DNA of 64,000 nt, taken from the NCBI RefSeq assembly GCF_012396485.1, contig NZ_JAAXPO010000004.1, positions 154,909 to 218,908 of the forward strand. The letters run 5' to 3'. Position numbers and translations under genes: made by a program. Source of the DNA: Leuconostoc holzapfelii. GTDB lineage: Bacteria; Bacillota; Bacilli; Lactobacillales; Lactobacillaceae. Each line of letters begins with the position of its first letter. Positions within the stretch are counted from its first letter, which is position 1. Of this stretch, positions 26,733 through 34,676 are shown piece after piece. The notes below the pieces were generated by a model that saw only the letters and a list, made by a program, of their open reading frames with translations, was not told the DNA's origin and ran no database searches.

Positions 26733-27454
26733 GCCTTTTCAGCGATGATCGCCACATAACTGCCTGCTTGGTACCCTCCCACTGGGACTTCGACAGCGTC
26801 ATTAGAGTATACAGGATTTTGCCGCAATGTTTGCATGTAATGCAATTTCGTTAACCCAAAACGTTCTAGGGTCGCAGTTTTTTCGGCAGTTGTTCGCCAG
26901 ATTGCTGGTTTTGTGAGGGTAACTGGATAGGGTGACTGTGGTGCGACACCAGCCAACGTTTCATCGTCATATGCCCCAGTCTGACTGGCTAATAAATAAA
27001 GCAACCCATAAGCACTTTCTTTCGGAATATCAATGATAATCAAGCGGCCATCTGGTTTTAGTGCTGGTAAACAGTTGGCCACGGCAATATCTAAATCCTG
27101 CATGTAACTAGCCGACCCGTTAAAATAAATCACATCGTACGCTGCGTCTGGTAGTTGTGCTGCTTCTGCCGTACTCACTTGAACAGACACCCCCCGCTTT
27201 TCAGCAATGGCCGCCATGTCTTTTGAGGGTTCTACCTCATCAGCGACATCAACCCCAACTTGCTTTAACGCCTGTTCAAACAAGCCGCTACCACAGCCGA
27301 TGGATAAGATTTTGTCATGTGTCCCTTGACCAATTACCGTATGCAAAAGCGCTAATTCACTCTTAAACACGCCAGCATTGGCCATAAACCATTGATCATA
27401 CGTTTGGGCATAGCCATCAAAAACCGCTTGCTGTTCAAAATTAATACTTGTCAT
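26720..27454 (-). CDS. SAM-dependent methyltransferase, class I
   Basis: Methyltransferase of 244 residues. SAM-binding motif I is ILSIGCGSGLFEQAL (about 50-64), motif II DEVEPSKDMAA, motif III DVIYFNGSASY, and a post-motif LKPDGRLIIIDIPKE follows. Start at 27454 is backed by GAGGAC. The substrate is unknown; the fold resembles UbiE/COQ5-like small-molecule methyltransferases, and a partial menaquinone set (menB, hotdog) lies far away on the other arm, but nothing ties them. Likely transcribed alone or with the downstream dehydrogenase gap of 72 bases. Confidence 0.85.
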   Translation of the reverse strand: MTSINFEQQAVFDGYAQTYDQWFMANAGVFKSELALLHTVIGQGTHDKILSIGCGSGLFEQALKQVGVDVADEVEPSKDMAAIAEKRGVSVQVSTAEAAQLPDAAYDVIYFNGSASYMQDLDIAVANCLPALKPDGRLIIIDIPKESAYGLLYLLASQTGAYDDETLAGVAPQSPYPVTLTKPAIWRTTAEKTATLERFGLTKLHYMQTLRQNPVYSNDAVEVPVGGYQAGSYVAIIAEKATTK

Positions 27455-27489
27455 ATCTTTGTCCTCTTCTATTAACTCCCCTGCGCCCC

Positions 27490-28479
27490 TTAACGCAAGA
27501 TTTCATTATCTGTATAACCGCCCTGCGTGAGTATCACCGCGTCATTAAGTGCCATTTCAACCATATTTTTAATCGCCGTATTGGTATAAAAGGCAATGTG
27601 TGGTGACAAATAAAAATTATCCAATTGCGTGAGACGTTGAATGTTGTCTGGCAAATCCTTGACCGCTTGCTTTTGGTTCATAAATTCATTTTCATTGGGC
27701 GTGACGTCAACGGCCGCCCCATATAATTGGCCGGCAGTCAAACTCGCTTCTAGTGCTGCCATATCGACAATTTCACCCCGCGCCATGTTTAACAAAATCG
27801 TCCCTGGTTGCACTTTGTCAAAAAAGGCTTGATCAGCCAAGTTGCGCGTCTCATCGTTTAGCGGGGTGTGAAAACTAATCGCATTAGCTCGCGCCAGCGC
27901 ATCGTCTAATGTCGTGTATTCTACAAAAGCCTCATTCTGCGCACGATAAACTGGATCAACCCCCAATACTTTGGCCCCCAAAGCATGCAGCATTTGCGCA
28001 AAGGCTGAGCCAATCCGGCCCACCCCAATGACCGCAACTGTCAATTGATAAATTTCACGGGCTTGCCCTCCGGCTGCCCAAGTATAATCCCCGGTAGCCA
28101 TGGCGCGATCATACTTTTTATTGTGGCGCAAAATATTGAATAGTTGCGTTAACGTATACTCGGCAATCGCCCGTGGCGAATAAGCCGCCACATTGGACAA
28201 CCGTAAGTGGTGCTTAAACGCCGCTGGGAGATCAAAAACATCATAACCCACCTGCCGCAAAGCAATTTGTTTAATGCCGTTTTCAGCCAAAACCTGGTAC
28301 ACCGGTGCCGGCATCGCAGTTGTTTGTTGCGTGCTGACCGCATCAAATTCAGCGGCTTGTGCCGCATTGTCAACAGTCAGTGGTTCTGATAAAGTCACGA
28401 CCTCGTGCCCGGTTTTAGCCATCCAATTTGCCACAAAGGGACGTTCTTCTGGTACCGCGTTATACATCAATATTTTCAT
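27490..28479 (-). CDS. D-2-hydroxyacid dehydrogenase (D-lactate dehydrogenase type)
   Basis: NADH-dependent enzyme of 329 residues that reduces 2-oxo acids to D-2-hydroxy acids. The nucleotide motif is VAVIGVGRIGSAFA (about 148-161); the catalytic Arg is in LLNMARGEIVD, the acid region is VDVTPNENEF and the His is in LSPHIAFYTN. The set LSNVAAYSPRAIAEYTL is typical of D-LDH and D-2-hydroxyisocaproate dehydrogenase. It differs enough from the remembered Leuconostoc fermentative D-LDH to be a paralogue. The ATG at 28479 follows GGAAAGG; the longer frame to 28536 lacks family similarity. Confidence 0.88.
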   Translation of the reverse strand: MKILMYNAVPEERPFVANWMAKTGHEVVTLSEPLTVDNAAQAAEFDAVSTQQTTAMPAPVYQVLAENGIKQIALRQVGYDVFDLPAAFKHHLRLSNVAAYSPRAIAEYTLTQLFNILRHNKKYDRAMATGDYTWAAGGQAREIYQLTVAVIGVGRIGSAFAQMLHALGAKVLGVDPVYRAQNEAFVEYTTLDDALARANAISFHTPLNDETRNLADQAFFDKVQPGTILLNMARGEIVDMAALEASLTAGQLYGAAVDVTPNENEFMNQKQAVKDLPDNIQRLTQLDNFYLSPHIAFYTNTAIKNMVEMALNDAVILTQGGYTDNEILR

Positions 28480-28519
28480 ATTTCCACACCTTTCCTCTGT
28501 ATCATCTTGATTGTCTGTA

Positions 28520-28552
28520 ACAGAAAAGCACGCCAAAAGCGTGCTTTTCTTA
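28520..28552 (-). terminator. tyrS terminator
   Basis: Stem AGAAAAGCACGC/GCGTGCTTTTCT with loop CAAAA; its first bases overlap the tyrS stop codon and a T-rich tail follows on the minus strand. Confidence 0.88.
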
Positions 28553-29797
28553 CTTAACTTGACCTAAGAAATACTTCTTCTTACCACGACGCACTAAAAC
28601 AAACTGCCCATCGTAATGTGCTGAAGGATCCACGTCAGCGGCCACATCGGTCACTTTTTCACCATTAATCGTGATGGCGCCATTGGTCACGTCTTCACGT
28701 GCTTGACGCTTTGAGGCTTCAACCCCACCATCAACCAAGAAATCAACCACATTCTTGGTTTCACTGGTTAAATCAAAACTAGGCACACCACCAAAGGCAT
28801 CCGCAATTTGTGCCGCAGACAAGTTGGCCACATCACCACTAAATAGTGCAGCTGATAATTGCTCTGCTGCTTCAACAGCGTCTTGGCCGTGGACAAACTT
28901 GGTCACTTCTTGTGCCAAACGGCGTTGTGCCAAACGATCACCAGGATTCGTTTCAACGGCCTTAGCCAAGGTCTCAATGTCATCCACGCTTAAGAAAGTG
29001 AAATACTTCAAGTACTTCACCACGTCGGCATCACTTTGATTCAACCAGAATTGGTAGAAAGTATAAGGCGATGTCTTCTTTGGATCCAACCAGATCGCGT
29101 TTCCTTCAGACTTGCCAAACTTCTTACCCGTTGAATCCGTCATCAAAGGAATTGTTAGCCCAAAGGCCTTCGCAGCATTCCCTTCAAGCGAATGAATCAA
29201 ATCAATCCCTGACGTAATGTTCCCCCATTGGTCAGAACCACCAATTTGCAACTTCACGTCTTCGCGGCGCCACAATTCATGAAAATCAATCCCTTGTAGC
29301 ACTTGGTAAGTAAATTCTGTAAATGAAATACCTGTTTCCAAACGTGATGCCACAACATCCTTTTTTAACATCACGTTAATTGAGAACAGCTTCCCATAAT
29401 CACGCAAAAAGTCTGTCAATGTCAATTGACCTAGCCAGTCATTGTTATTGACGATACGCGTATCATTGTCACCAAATAACTTAGTGACTTGGGCCGTAAT
29501 CCCTTTTTCATTTTCCGCCAATTGTTCAGGGGTCAAAAGTTGGCGTTCAGTTGTGGGCCGTGGATCACCAATGGCGCCTGTTGCCCCACCAACAATAATC
29601 ACTGCCTTACCACCTGCATTTTGGAAACGCTTTAACACCATGAAAGGAATTAAATGACCAAGATGCAGAGAGTCCGCCGTGGGATCTGTCCCCACATAGG
29701 CCCCTACTTTGCCATTGGCCATGGCCTCAAGGAGGCCTGCTTCGTCTGTGACTTGGTTTAACGCGCCACGCCATTTCAAATCTTCAATAAAATTCAT
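28550..29797 (-). CDS. tyrS: Tyrosyl-tRNA synthetase
   Basis: Charges tRNA-Tyr in the cytoplasm. The 415-residue class I enzyme has the HIGH-type motif LHLGH (about 46-50), the tyrosine-binding GGATGAIGDPR, the KMSKS-type KFGKSEGN (about 230-237) and a C-terminal S4 RNA-binding domain (about 345-415). The ATG at 29797 lies after GAGGGAG; an upstream ATG at 29830 overlaps the T-box terminator and is rejected. Expression is controlled by the T-box leader at 29823-30035. Confidence 0.97.
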   Translation of the reverse strand: MNFIEDLKWRGALNQVTDEAGLLEAMANGKVGAYVGTDPTADSLHLGHLIPFMVLKRFQNAGGKAVIIVGGATGAIGDPRPTTERQLLTPEQLAENEKGITAQVTKLFGDNDTRIVNNNDWLGQLTLTDFLRDYGKLFSINVMLKKDVVASRLETGISFTEFTYQVLQGIDFHELWRREDVKLQIGGSDQWGNITSGIDLIHSLEGNAAKAFGLTIPLMTDSTGKKFGKSEGNAIWLDPKKTSPYTFYQFWLNQSDADVVKYLKYFTFLSVDDIETLAKAVETNPGDRLAQRRLAQEVTKFVHGQDAVEAAEQLSAALFSGDVANLSAAQIADAFGGVPSFDLTSETKNVVDFLVDGGVEASKRQAREDVTNGAITINGEKVTDVAADVDPSAHYDGQFVLVRRGKKKYFLGQVK

Positions 29798-29822
29798 CTG
29801 TTTCTCCCTCGTTGTCATTAAA

Positions 29823-30035
29823 AATAGCAAAAACCGCCCTATATGAACTATAGGACGGTTTTAACCGTGGTACCACCTAAATTGTAAGTCATCGGACCTA
29901 CCACTTATCACGCCTTATCGCGGCATACGTCATACTGCTTCATGTTGTGTAACTCGACCACAGTAGCGGGTTAGTTCACAGCAACCACTAACTTTCTTTG
30001 ACACGCTAATCTGTATCTTTATCAACTGATGATGT
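29823..30035 (-). ncRNA. T-box riboswitch (tyrosine) leading tyrS
   Basis: On the minus strand the leader contains the T-box core TAGGTGGTACCACGG followed by a terminator stem (AACCGTCCTATA pairing with TATAGGGCGGTT, then T5). Upstream is a long stem I region with GTTAGTGG...ACTAAC and a probable UAC tyrosine specifier in CGCTACTGTGG. An extended -10 TGATATAAT lies at 30040-30048. Uncharged tRNA-Tyr should stabilise the antiterminator and allow tyrS transcription. The core and terminator are certain; the specifier position is inferred. Confidence 0.92.
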
Positions 30036-30193
30036 TTTCATTATATCAGATAATTCGTTCAATATGTGATTTTTATCAGAATCACTGACCAAGTTCATAT
30101 CACATGGTAGCAACACTCACATCATCGCCGGTTGTCAGGACTTTCTCTGGTAAAATGAGCTTATATCGCCTAAATTACTTTTTGGAGGATACG

Positions 30194-31132
30194 ATGTCAA
30201 ACCGTTTAAAAGCCATCAGCATCGGAATTATCGCAGCTTTTTTCTTTTCGATCACTTTTGTTGTCAATGAAGTCATGGCCAATGCCAAGGGCTACTGGGG
30301 TTATACTGCTGCCTTACGTTACCTTTGGATGTTACCGATGATGTTGGTGGTAAATCGTTGGTTGGGGTCCAATCTGGCACGCGTCTTATCATTTATCAAA
30401 CAAAACTTGTTAGCCTGGTTCATCTGGTCACAAGTTTGCTTTGTCTTGTTTTATTTACCCCTCAGTTGGGCCGTCAATTATCTGCCAGGTTGGCTGATTT
30501 CAGCAACTTGGCAACTCACAATCATTTTTGGGGTGTTAACGACACCATTAATCAAGGTCAAATTACCAAACGGGCAAAAACAAGCGCTCAAAATCCCATT
30601 GGCCTCCCTGCCTTGGCTGTTCGTCATTTTACTAGGTGTCTTGCTGACCGTTGCCGCGTTTCTCTACCACTTACAACATATCACGCCAATGTTACTGGCC
30701 ATTGGCGCGATCATGTTTGGTGCCGTCGCATACCCGCTTGGTAATCGTCAAATTATGGCGGTGGTCGATCCGACCATGACCGCAACTGAAAAAGTGCTTG
30801 CCATGTTACTCTGCTCTTATCCTGTGTGGCTTTTAATTGCAGGTGCGTCGTATCATCAGGTTGGTCTGCCCCATGTTGGTCAAGTAATCAACACGTTTGT
30901 TGTTGCCCTCTCTTCAGGCGTTATTGCCACCGTGCTTTTTTTTAAAGCCACCCAACTGGCTGCACACAATATGCGAGATTTAGCGGCCGTTGAAGCCACG
31001 CAATCCATGGAAGTCGTCTTTTCCGTGCTTCTCAGCTTGCTATTTCTTGGTCATGCACTCCCCACGCCAAGCCAACTTTTGGGCTTAACCCTGATGGTTG
31101 GTGGGATTATCATGCTTGCTATGCGTGAATAA
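30194..31132 (+). CDS. DMT-superfamily multidrug-efflux-type transporter
   Basis: Membrane protein of 312 residues with about ten hydrophobic segments in the EamA/EmrE-like duplicated arrangement. The start MSNRLKAISIGIIAAFFFSI and the segment DLAAVEATQSMEVVFSVLLS are like the family annotated as multidrug resistance efflux transporter (PF13536). Substrate unknown. The ATG at 30194 follows TTGGAGGAT; codons upstream to 30104 have no ribosome site. It is divergent from tyrS and followed by a terminator. Confidence 0.83.
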   Translation: MSNRLKAISIGIIAAFFFSITFVVNEVMANAKGYWGYTAALRYLWMLPMMLVVNRWLGSNLARVLSFIKQNLLAWFIWSQVCFVLFYLPLSWAVNYLPGWLISATWQLTIIFGVLTTPLIKVKLPNGQKQALKIPLASLPWLFVILLGVLLTVAAFLYHLQHITPMLLAIGAIMFGAVAYPLGNRQIMAVVDPTMTATEKVLAMLLCSYPVWLLIAGASYHQVGLPHVGQVINTFVVALSSGVIATVLFFKATQLAAHNMRDLAAVEATQSMEVVFSVLLSLLFLGHALPTPSQLLGLTLMVGGIIMLAMRE

Positions 31133-31149
31133 CGCCATACCAAAACCAA

Positions 31150-31174
31150 CTGCCTGTCAGCAGGCAGTCTTTTT
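31150..31174 (+). terminator. Terminator of the DMT transporter gene
   Basis: Stem CTGCCTG/CAGGCAG, loop TCAG, then CTTTTT. It also abuts the stop of the C39 peptidase gene on the other strand. Confidence 0.85.
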
Positions 31175-31175
31175 G

Positions 31176-31616
31176 TTAGCGTGCAGTCTCAGATGTCGGC
31201 GTAAACAACAAGGCGACCCCTGTCCAAAGACGTGCAAATGCCGTGATCCCCAGCCTAATTTGTCCAACAGAAGGATCCGGATCAGCAATGTCTAAGGTGT
31301 GTGCTGTTCGACCATAAATAACCACATAGTGATAGTCCCCAGTGAGTTGCCGCATATGGGCAATCATTGGCAGCGGTAAGTCCGGTTGTGTGAATAGTGT
31401 CTGATTAGCTTGCAGCGCTACAGTATCAAAATGCAGTGTTTTTGCCGCGGTTAATAACTGATACGCCGTTGTCCCATCAGGTCCGGTTGCCGTCATTTGG
31501 CGCAACGTTGCCAGCGGTGGACATGCCCCGTGATATGAAATCACCATCGCCAGGGCGGCAACCCCGCAGCCCATTTCATCAGCTTGGGCAATATATTGGA
31601 ATGTTTGTTGTCTCAT
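31176..31616 (-). CDS. Stand-alone C39 (double-glycine leader) peptidase
   Basis: A 146-residue protein that is only a C39 peptidase domain, with no membrane segments and no ATPase. Gln11, Cys17 (in QADEMGCGVAALAM), His96 (in GDYHYVVIYG) and Asp112 (in DIADPDPS) sit at exactly the numbers of the oxyanion Gln and catalytic triad I recall for the streptococcal ComA peptidase domain. C39 domains normally form the N-terminus of ABC exporters and cut peptide precursors after Gly-Gly. Here the gene follows, 83 bases downstream on the same strand, an XRE regulator that itself carries a Gly-Gly leader, so that protein is the likely substrate. No good ribosome site precedes the ATG at 31616. Function as a cytoplasmic maturation protease is inferred. 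Confidence 0.85.
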   Translation of the reverse strand: MRQQTFQYIAQADEMGCGVAALAMVISYHGACPPLATLRQMTATGPDGTTAYQLLTAAKTLHFDTVALQANQTLFTQPDLPLPMIAHMRQLTGDYHYVVIYGRTAHTLDIADPDPSVGQIRLGITAFARLWTGVALLFTPTSETAR

Positions 31617-31699
31617 TTTATACAGTTAATCAAATACCATATCGGCATGCTGTTTTTACCACAATCCGACTATAATAGGTTCTAGATAAGTTGCACTGA

Positions 31700-31954
31700 T
31701 TATTTTAGCATCCGGTCACAAGTGGTGTTAAACAGGGCCGCCATTTGAATAATGAGGTCAACGTCTGGCACCCGCTTGCCTTCTTCATATCGCGCAATGG
31801 TTGATGTGCAAACGTTTAATTTTTCAGCCAACGCACGGCGGCTTAATTGTGCACCCGTTCTTAACGTCAATAAGTTTTTTGGTAGCTGATGCCCACCAGT
31901 CACTTGTTTTAATTGTTCATCCGTCATTTGACGATAGTGTGTCTGATCCAACAT
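31700..31954 (-). CDS. XRE-family regulator with N-terminal double-glycine leader
   Basis: An 84-residue protein in two parts. Residues 1-21 end in DEQLKQVTGG and match a ComC/bacteriocin leader: hydrophobic residues at -15 (Tyr7), -12 (Met10), -7 (Leu15) and -4 (Val18) before Gly20-Gly21. Residues 22-84 are a complete XRE/HTH_3 domain (NLLTLRTGAQLSRRALAEKL, then NVCTSTIARYEEGKRVPD). Cutting after Gly21 would release a 63-residue DNA-binding protein starting HQLPK. The start at 31954 is set by GGAG upstream. It is divergent from a dual-HTH regulator and upstream of a free C39 peptidase. A chance N-terminal tail is the alternative, but the match at all four spaced positions argues against it. 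Confidence 0.85.
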   Translation of the reverse strand: MLDQTHYRQMTDEQLKQVTGGHQLPKNLLTLRTGAQLSRRALAEKLNVCTSTIARYEEGKRVPDVDLIIQMAALFNTTCDRMLK

Positions 31955-32010
31955 GATTTTCTCCATAGTTTCGTATGCCTACCATGACATGATATATTAG
32001 CCATTTGCCA

Positions 32011-32039
32011 ATACTATCATTGTACGAAAATCGTATCAA
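32011..32039 (-). promoter_or_regulatory. Promoter and operator of the leader-XRE/C39 unit
   Basis: Minus-strand TTGATA, 17-base spacer, TAGTAT. The palindrome TACGA-AAA-TCGTA (32023-32035) sits across the -35/spacer, and a related half-site TTTCGTA is at 31969-31975. An extended -10 for the divergent gene (TGATATATT, 31990-31998) places the palindrome just inside that transcript, so one bound protein could control both directions. Confidence 0.7.
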
Positions 32040-32056
32040 AACGCTTGGAGAAAATT

Positions 32057-32785
32057 ATGACCATTGGCAATCAAATTAAATTGTTAAGACAAGCTAAAGG
32101 GCTTACCCAACGTGATTTGGCAGATGCACTCTTCATCTCTTTTCAGGCCGTCTCCAGTTGGGAACGACAGCAAAGCCAACCTACTGCTGACATGTTAATG
32201 ACTATCATTGAAAAATATCAACTGCCCAGTGATTTTTTCATGACGCCGACCAGCATACAAAAAACCACACAAGAAAAAGAACAAATCTTGCGTGGCTTTT
32301 TGGAGAGCCTCAAGTACTGTGCACATACCCAACCCAGCTATGAAATCATTGCCCAATTTGCGAATCTCCCTTGCACAATCATCCACCAACACTTTCCAGA
32401 TTATGACGCGCTCGTGAATCAATTGATGATGTCCGTTGATGAACAAATTAAACCCATCGTTGAAACTCATCTGCTCGCACACGACGACTTAATTACGACA
32501 TTTTCAACATACATGGCACCACGCTTATATGCAGAACGGGAGAAACTTCATCTGTTATACACCCGACCTTATTTGAGAGAAACCTGGTTGCACTTTATTA
32601 AACTACGTTACCAACAACTCATTGCCCAATGCCAACCAAATCCCATCGCAACCACCTACTTGCTTGATGTCCTCATTACCTTTATTTCAGTGTGGTTGAG
32701 TGATGCGCACCCTGAACCGCTAGCGGCATTCCAACAACGTATTGCCCAACTCACACATGTGCCAATCCAATCATGGTCAAAATAA
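32057..32785 (+). CDS. Regulator with XRE and TetR-like helix-turn-helix domains
   Basis: Transcription factor of 242 residues. Residues 1-60 are an XRE domain (IKLLRQAKGLTQRDLADALF, SFQAVSSWERQQSQPT). Residues about 85-135 look like a TetR N-terminal HTH (PSYEIIAQFANLPCTIIHQH, FPDYDALVNQLM), and the rest is an all-helical C-terminal domain like TetR ligand domains. Two DNA-binding units in one chain is unusual. It is divergent from the leader-XRE/C39 genes and shares their operator region, and has a paralogue at 36177. The ATG at 32057 follows TTGGAG. A terminator follows at 32781. Confidence 0.82.
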   Translation: MTIGNQIKLLRQAKGLTQRDLADALFISFQAVSSWERQQSQPTADMLMTIIEKYQLPSDFFMTPTSIQKTTQEKEQILRGFLESLKYCAHTQPSYEIIAQFANLPCTIIHQHFPDYDALVNQLMMSVDEQIKPIVETHLLAHDDLITTFSTYMAPRLYAEREKLHLLYTRPYLRETWLHFIKLRYQQLIAQCQPNPIATTYLLDVLITFISVWLSDAHPEPLAAFQQRIAQLTHVPIQSWSK

Positions 32786-32824
32786 CCCAAAGTCCTGATA
32801 CCCTTGAACTTTGGGTTATTTTGA
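32781..32824 (+). terminator. Terminator of the dual-HTH regulator gene
   Basis: Stem AATAACCCAAAGT/ACTTTGGGTTATT with a 14-base loop, then TTTG; it starts within the last codons. Confidence 0.85.
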
Positions 32825-32884
32825 TGCGTAAACCTGTCCTGAAGTGACGCCTGTTCATTTTGGTGCCTTTTATTTTTAAACCAC

Positions 32885-33020
32885 AAAAAAACCTATACCA
32901 TTCATCACTCCCCGACTTAAAAACACATTTTAAGCTCGATGTATAGTATAGGAACCCCTAGTTTGAGTATTCTGTTTCAATACGTAACAGCCTCATCTAG
33001 TATTCTATCAAATTGCAACC
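32885..33020 (-). ncRNA. Candidate small RNA or long-stem terminator downstream of pdxT
   Basis: On the minus strand a hairpin GTATT-GAAACAG-AATAC (about 32985-32969) is followed by a three-tier stem (CCTATAC/GTATAGG outside, GATG/CATC, CTTAAAA/TTTTAAG inside) and then seven T. The last structure is a terminator for pdxST mRNA or for an independent small RNA; a possible -10 TGATAGAAT lies near 33005-33013. No ORF with a ribosome site is present in 32825-33087. Structure is seen, a separate RNA is a guess. Confidence 0.35.
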
Positions 33021-33087
33021 CGACAAAATTCAATTATTTAAGCAATTTTTTCATAAAATATATGCGTGACTTTTTATGACAATTGTG

Positions 33088-33666
33088 TTATGCGTTTGGA
33101 CTGAAAAAATCTTGTCTTTTTTCAATCAAGCGAATAAACTTTTCATGAAAACGCGTATCACCCGTCAATTCTGGGTGAAAAGCGGTCACTAAGGTATGCT
33201 CATATTGCGCCGCGATCACCTTGTCGTCATCAATAGTAGCTAAAACCGTTACCGATTCATCAACAGCTGTTAGATAAGGCGCCCGAATGAAAACGCCGTG
33301 AAAAGGCGCATCAAATCCAGCCACTGAAATTGCTTGCTCAAAACTATCTTTTTGCCGACCAAAGCCATTACGCACCACTTCTGCCTTTAGCACACCAAAT
33401 GCTTTAGGTTGGGTCAAAAGCACCAGTCCAGCACAAGTACCAAAAACTGGAAAACCGGCATGAATGAGCTTCTTTAATGGATCGAGTAGCTGTTCTTGTA
33501 CAAGTAATTTATAAATCACTGTACTCTCGCCACCAGGAATAATTATCCCATCGATTCCGGTTAAATCGCCGACTTTCTTGATTAACTTTGCTTCAACTTG
33601 GCACTGCGCTAACATGTCAACATGTTCGCTGACAGCCCCTTGTAAATTCAATACGCCAACAATCAT
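33088..33666 (-). CDS. pdxT: PLP synthase glutaminase subunit
   Basis: Hydrolyses glutamine and passes ammonia to PdxS to make pyridoxal 5'-phosphate. The 192-residue class I glutaminase has GVLNLQGAVSEH at the start, GIIIPGGEST, the nucleophile Cys in VFGTCAGLVLL (about 79) and the His/Glu pair in TAFHPELTGD. The ATG at 33666 is chosen over 33672 because AAGGGG is at proper distance. It lies 10 bases after pdxS in the same operon. Makes the organism independent of external vitamin B6. Confidence 0.96.
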   Translation of the reverse strand: MIVGVLNLQGAVSEHVDMLAQCQVEAKLIKKVGDLTGIDGIIIPGGESTVIYKLLVQEQLLDPLKKLIHAGFPVFGTCAGLVLLTQPKAFGVLKAEVVRNGFGRQKDSFEQAISVAGFDAPFHGVFIRAPYLTAVDESVTVLATIDDDKVIAAQYEHTLVTAFHPELTGDTRFHEKFIRLIEKRQDFFSPNA

Positions 33667-33676
33667 CGTCATCCCC

Positions 33677-34558
33677 TTAGACCCCGCGACTAGCCATCTT
33701 TTGGTCGTCTGACAATGTGGCCATTTCAATCCCCTTCATTGGCTTACCAATGTTTTTTGAAACTTCAGCAATCAAGGCATAATCCGTTGGGTGTGCTGTT
33801 GCGGCGACAATGGCCTTGGCAAATTTTTCAGGATTTTCTGAATGGAAGATGCCTGAACCCACAAAGACCCCATCTGCCCCAAGATTCATCATCAACGCAG
33901 CATCTGCTGGCGTTGACACACCGCCCGCAGCAAAGTTAATGACTGGCAACTTGCCGTTTTCATGGACATATTTCACGAGATCATAGGGTGCCCGCAAATC
34001 ACGCGCAATCGTCATCAATTGATTGGGTTGTGCTGCTTGGACTTGAGCAATTTGTTCGTTTACTTTTTCCATGTGGCGAACTGCTTCAATGATGTTTCCC
34101 GTGCCAGGTTCCCCCTTAGTCCGTAACATCGAGGCGCCTTCACCAATCCGGCGCAAAGCTTCACCAAGATCGCGGCAACCACACACAAATGGGACTTCAA
34201 ATGCCGTCTTATCAATGTGATAAGTGTCATCTGCTGGTGTGAGCACTTCACTTTCATCAATGTAATCGACGCCAACGGCTTCCAACACGCGCGCTTCGAC
34301 CAGATGGCCGATACGTGCTTTGGCCATCACCGGAATCGTCACGGCAGCCATAATTTGTTCAATCATGGCTGGATCTGACATCCGAGCCACGCCACCAGCA
34401 GCGCGAATATCTGATGGGACGCGTTCCAAAGCCATCACAGCGACAGCGCCGGCTGCCTCAGCAATTTTTGCTTGTTCAACGTTTGCAACATCCATAATGA
34501 CGCCGCCCTTTTGCATCTGCGCCATCCCGCGCTTAACCAATGTCGTCCCTTTTTCCAT
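33677..34558 (-). CDS. pdxS: PLP synthase subunit PdxS
   Basis: Builds pyridoxal 5'-phosphate from ribose 5-phosphate, glyceraldehyde 3-phosphate and ammonia, as a dodecamer with PdxT. The 293-residue TIM barrel has [16 protein letters not shown], the catalytic Lys in VMAKARIGH (about 80), [13 protein letters not shown], the second catalytic Lys in [11 protein letters not shown] (about 148) and [11 protein letters not shown]. Length and sequence are normal. First gene of the pdxST operon, divergent from a MocR-type regulator with inverted repeats between them. Confidence 0.97.
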   Translation of the reverse strand: MEKGTTLVKRGMAQMQKGGVIMDVANVEQAKIAEAAGAVAVMALERVPSDIRAAGGVARMSDPAMIEQIMAAVTIPVMAKARIGHLVEARVLEAVGVDYIDESEVLTPADDTYHIDKTAFEVPFVCGCRDLGEALRRIGEGASMLRTKGEPGTGNIIEAVRHMEKVNEQIAQVQAAQPNQLMTIARDLRAPYDLVKYVHENGKLPVINFAAGGVSTPADAALMMNLGADGVFVGSGIFHSENPEKFAKAIVAATAHPTDYALIAEVSKNIGKPMKGIEMATLSDDQKMASRGV

Positions 34559-34629
34559 GATTTATGCTCCTCTAATCCTTGTGATTTGAATTTCATTCTA
34601 TTTTAAGTTATGCTGAATGAACTGAGAAC

Positions 34630-34661
34630 AACCAATTGGTTTATTTTTTTACCAACCAATT
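34630..34661. promoter_or_regulatory. Probable operators between pdxS and the MocR regulator
   Basis: A perfect palindrome AACCAATTGGTT (34630-34641) is followed 24 bases later by a second AACCAATT half (34654-34661) as ACCAACCAATT. Tandem sites like this are typical of PdxR/MocR control regions between pdxS and pdxR. Confidence 0.65.
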
Positions 34662-34676
34662 TAAGAGGATCACATC

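Noticed and set aside
32045..32056. TTG start giving MEKIM before both XRE genes of the divergent pair
   Set aside because: MEKI is just the translation of the GGAGAAAAT ribosome site; the ATG after it is the start in both genes.
32945..33015. Repeat-like sequence (GTTTGAGTATTCTGTTTC and GTATTCTATC) resembling a CRISPR repeat or tracrRNA
   Set aside because: Only one copy of each, no spacer array, and no cas gene in the window; a simple hairpin explains it.
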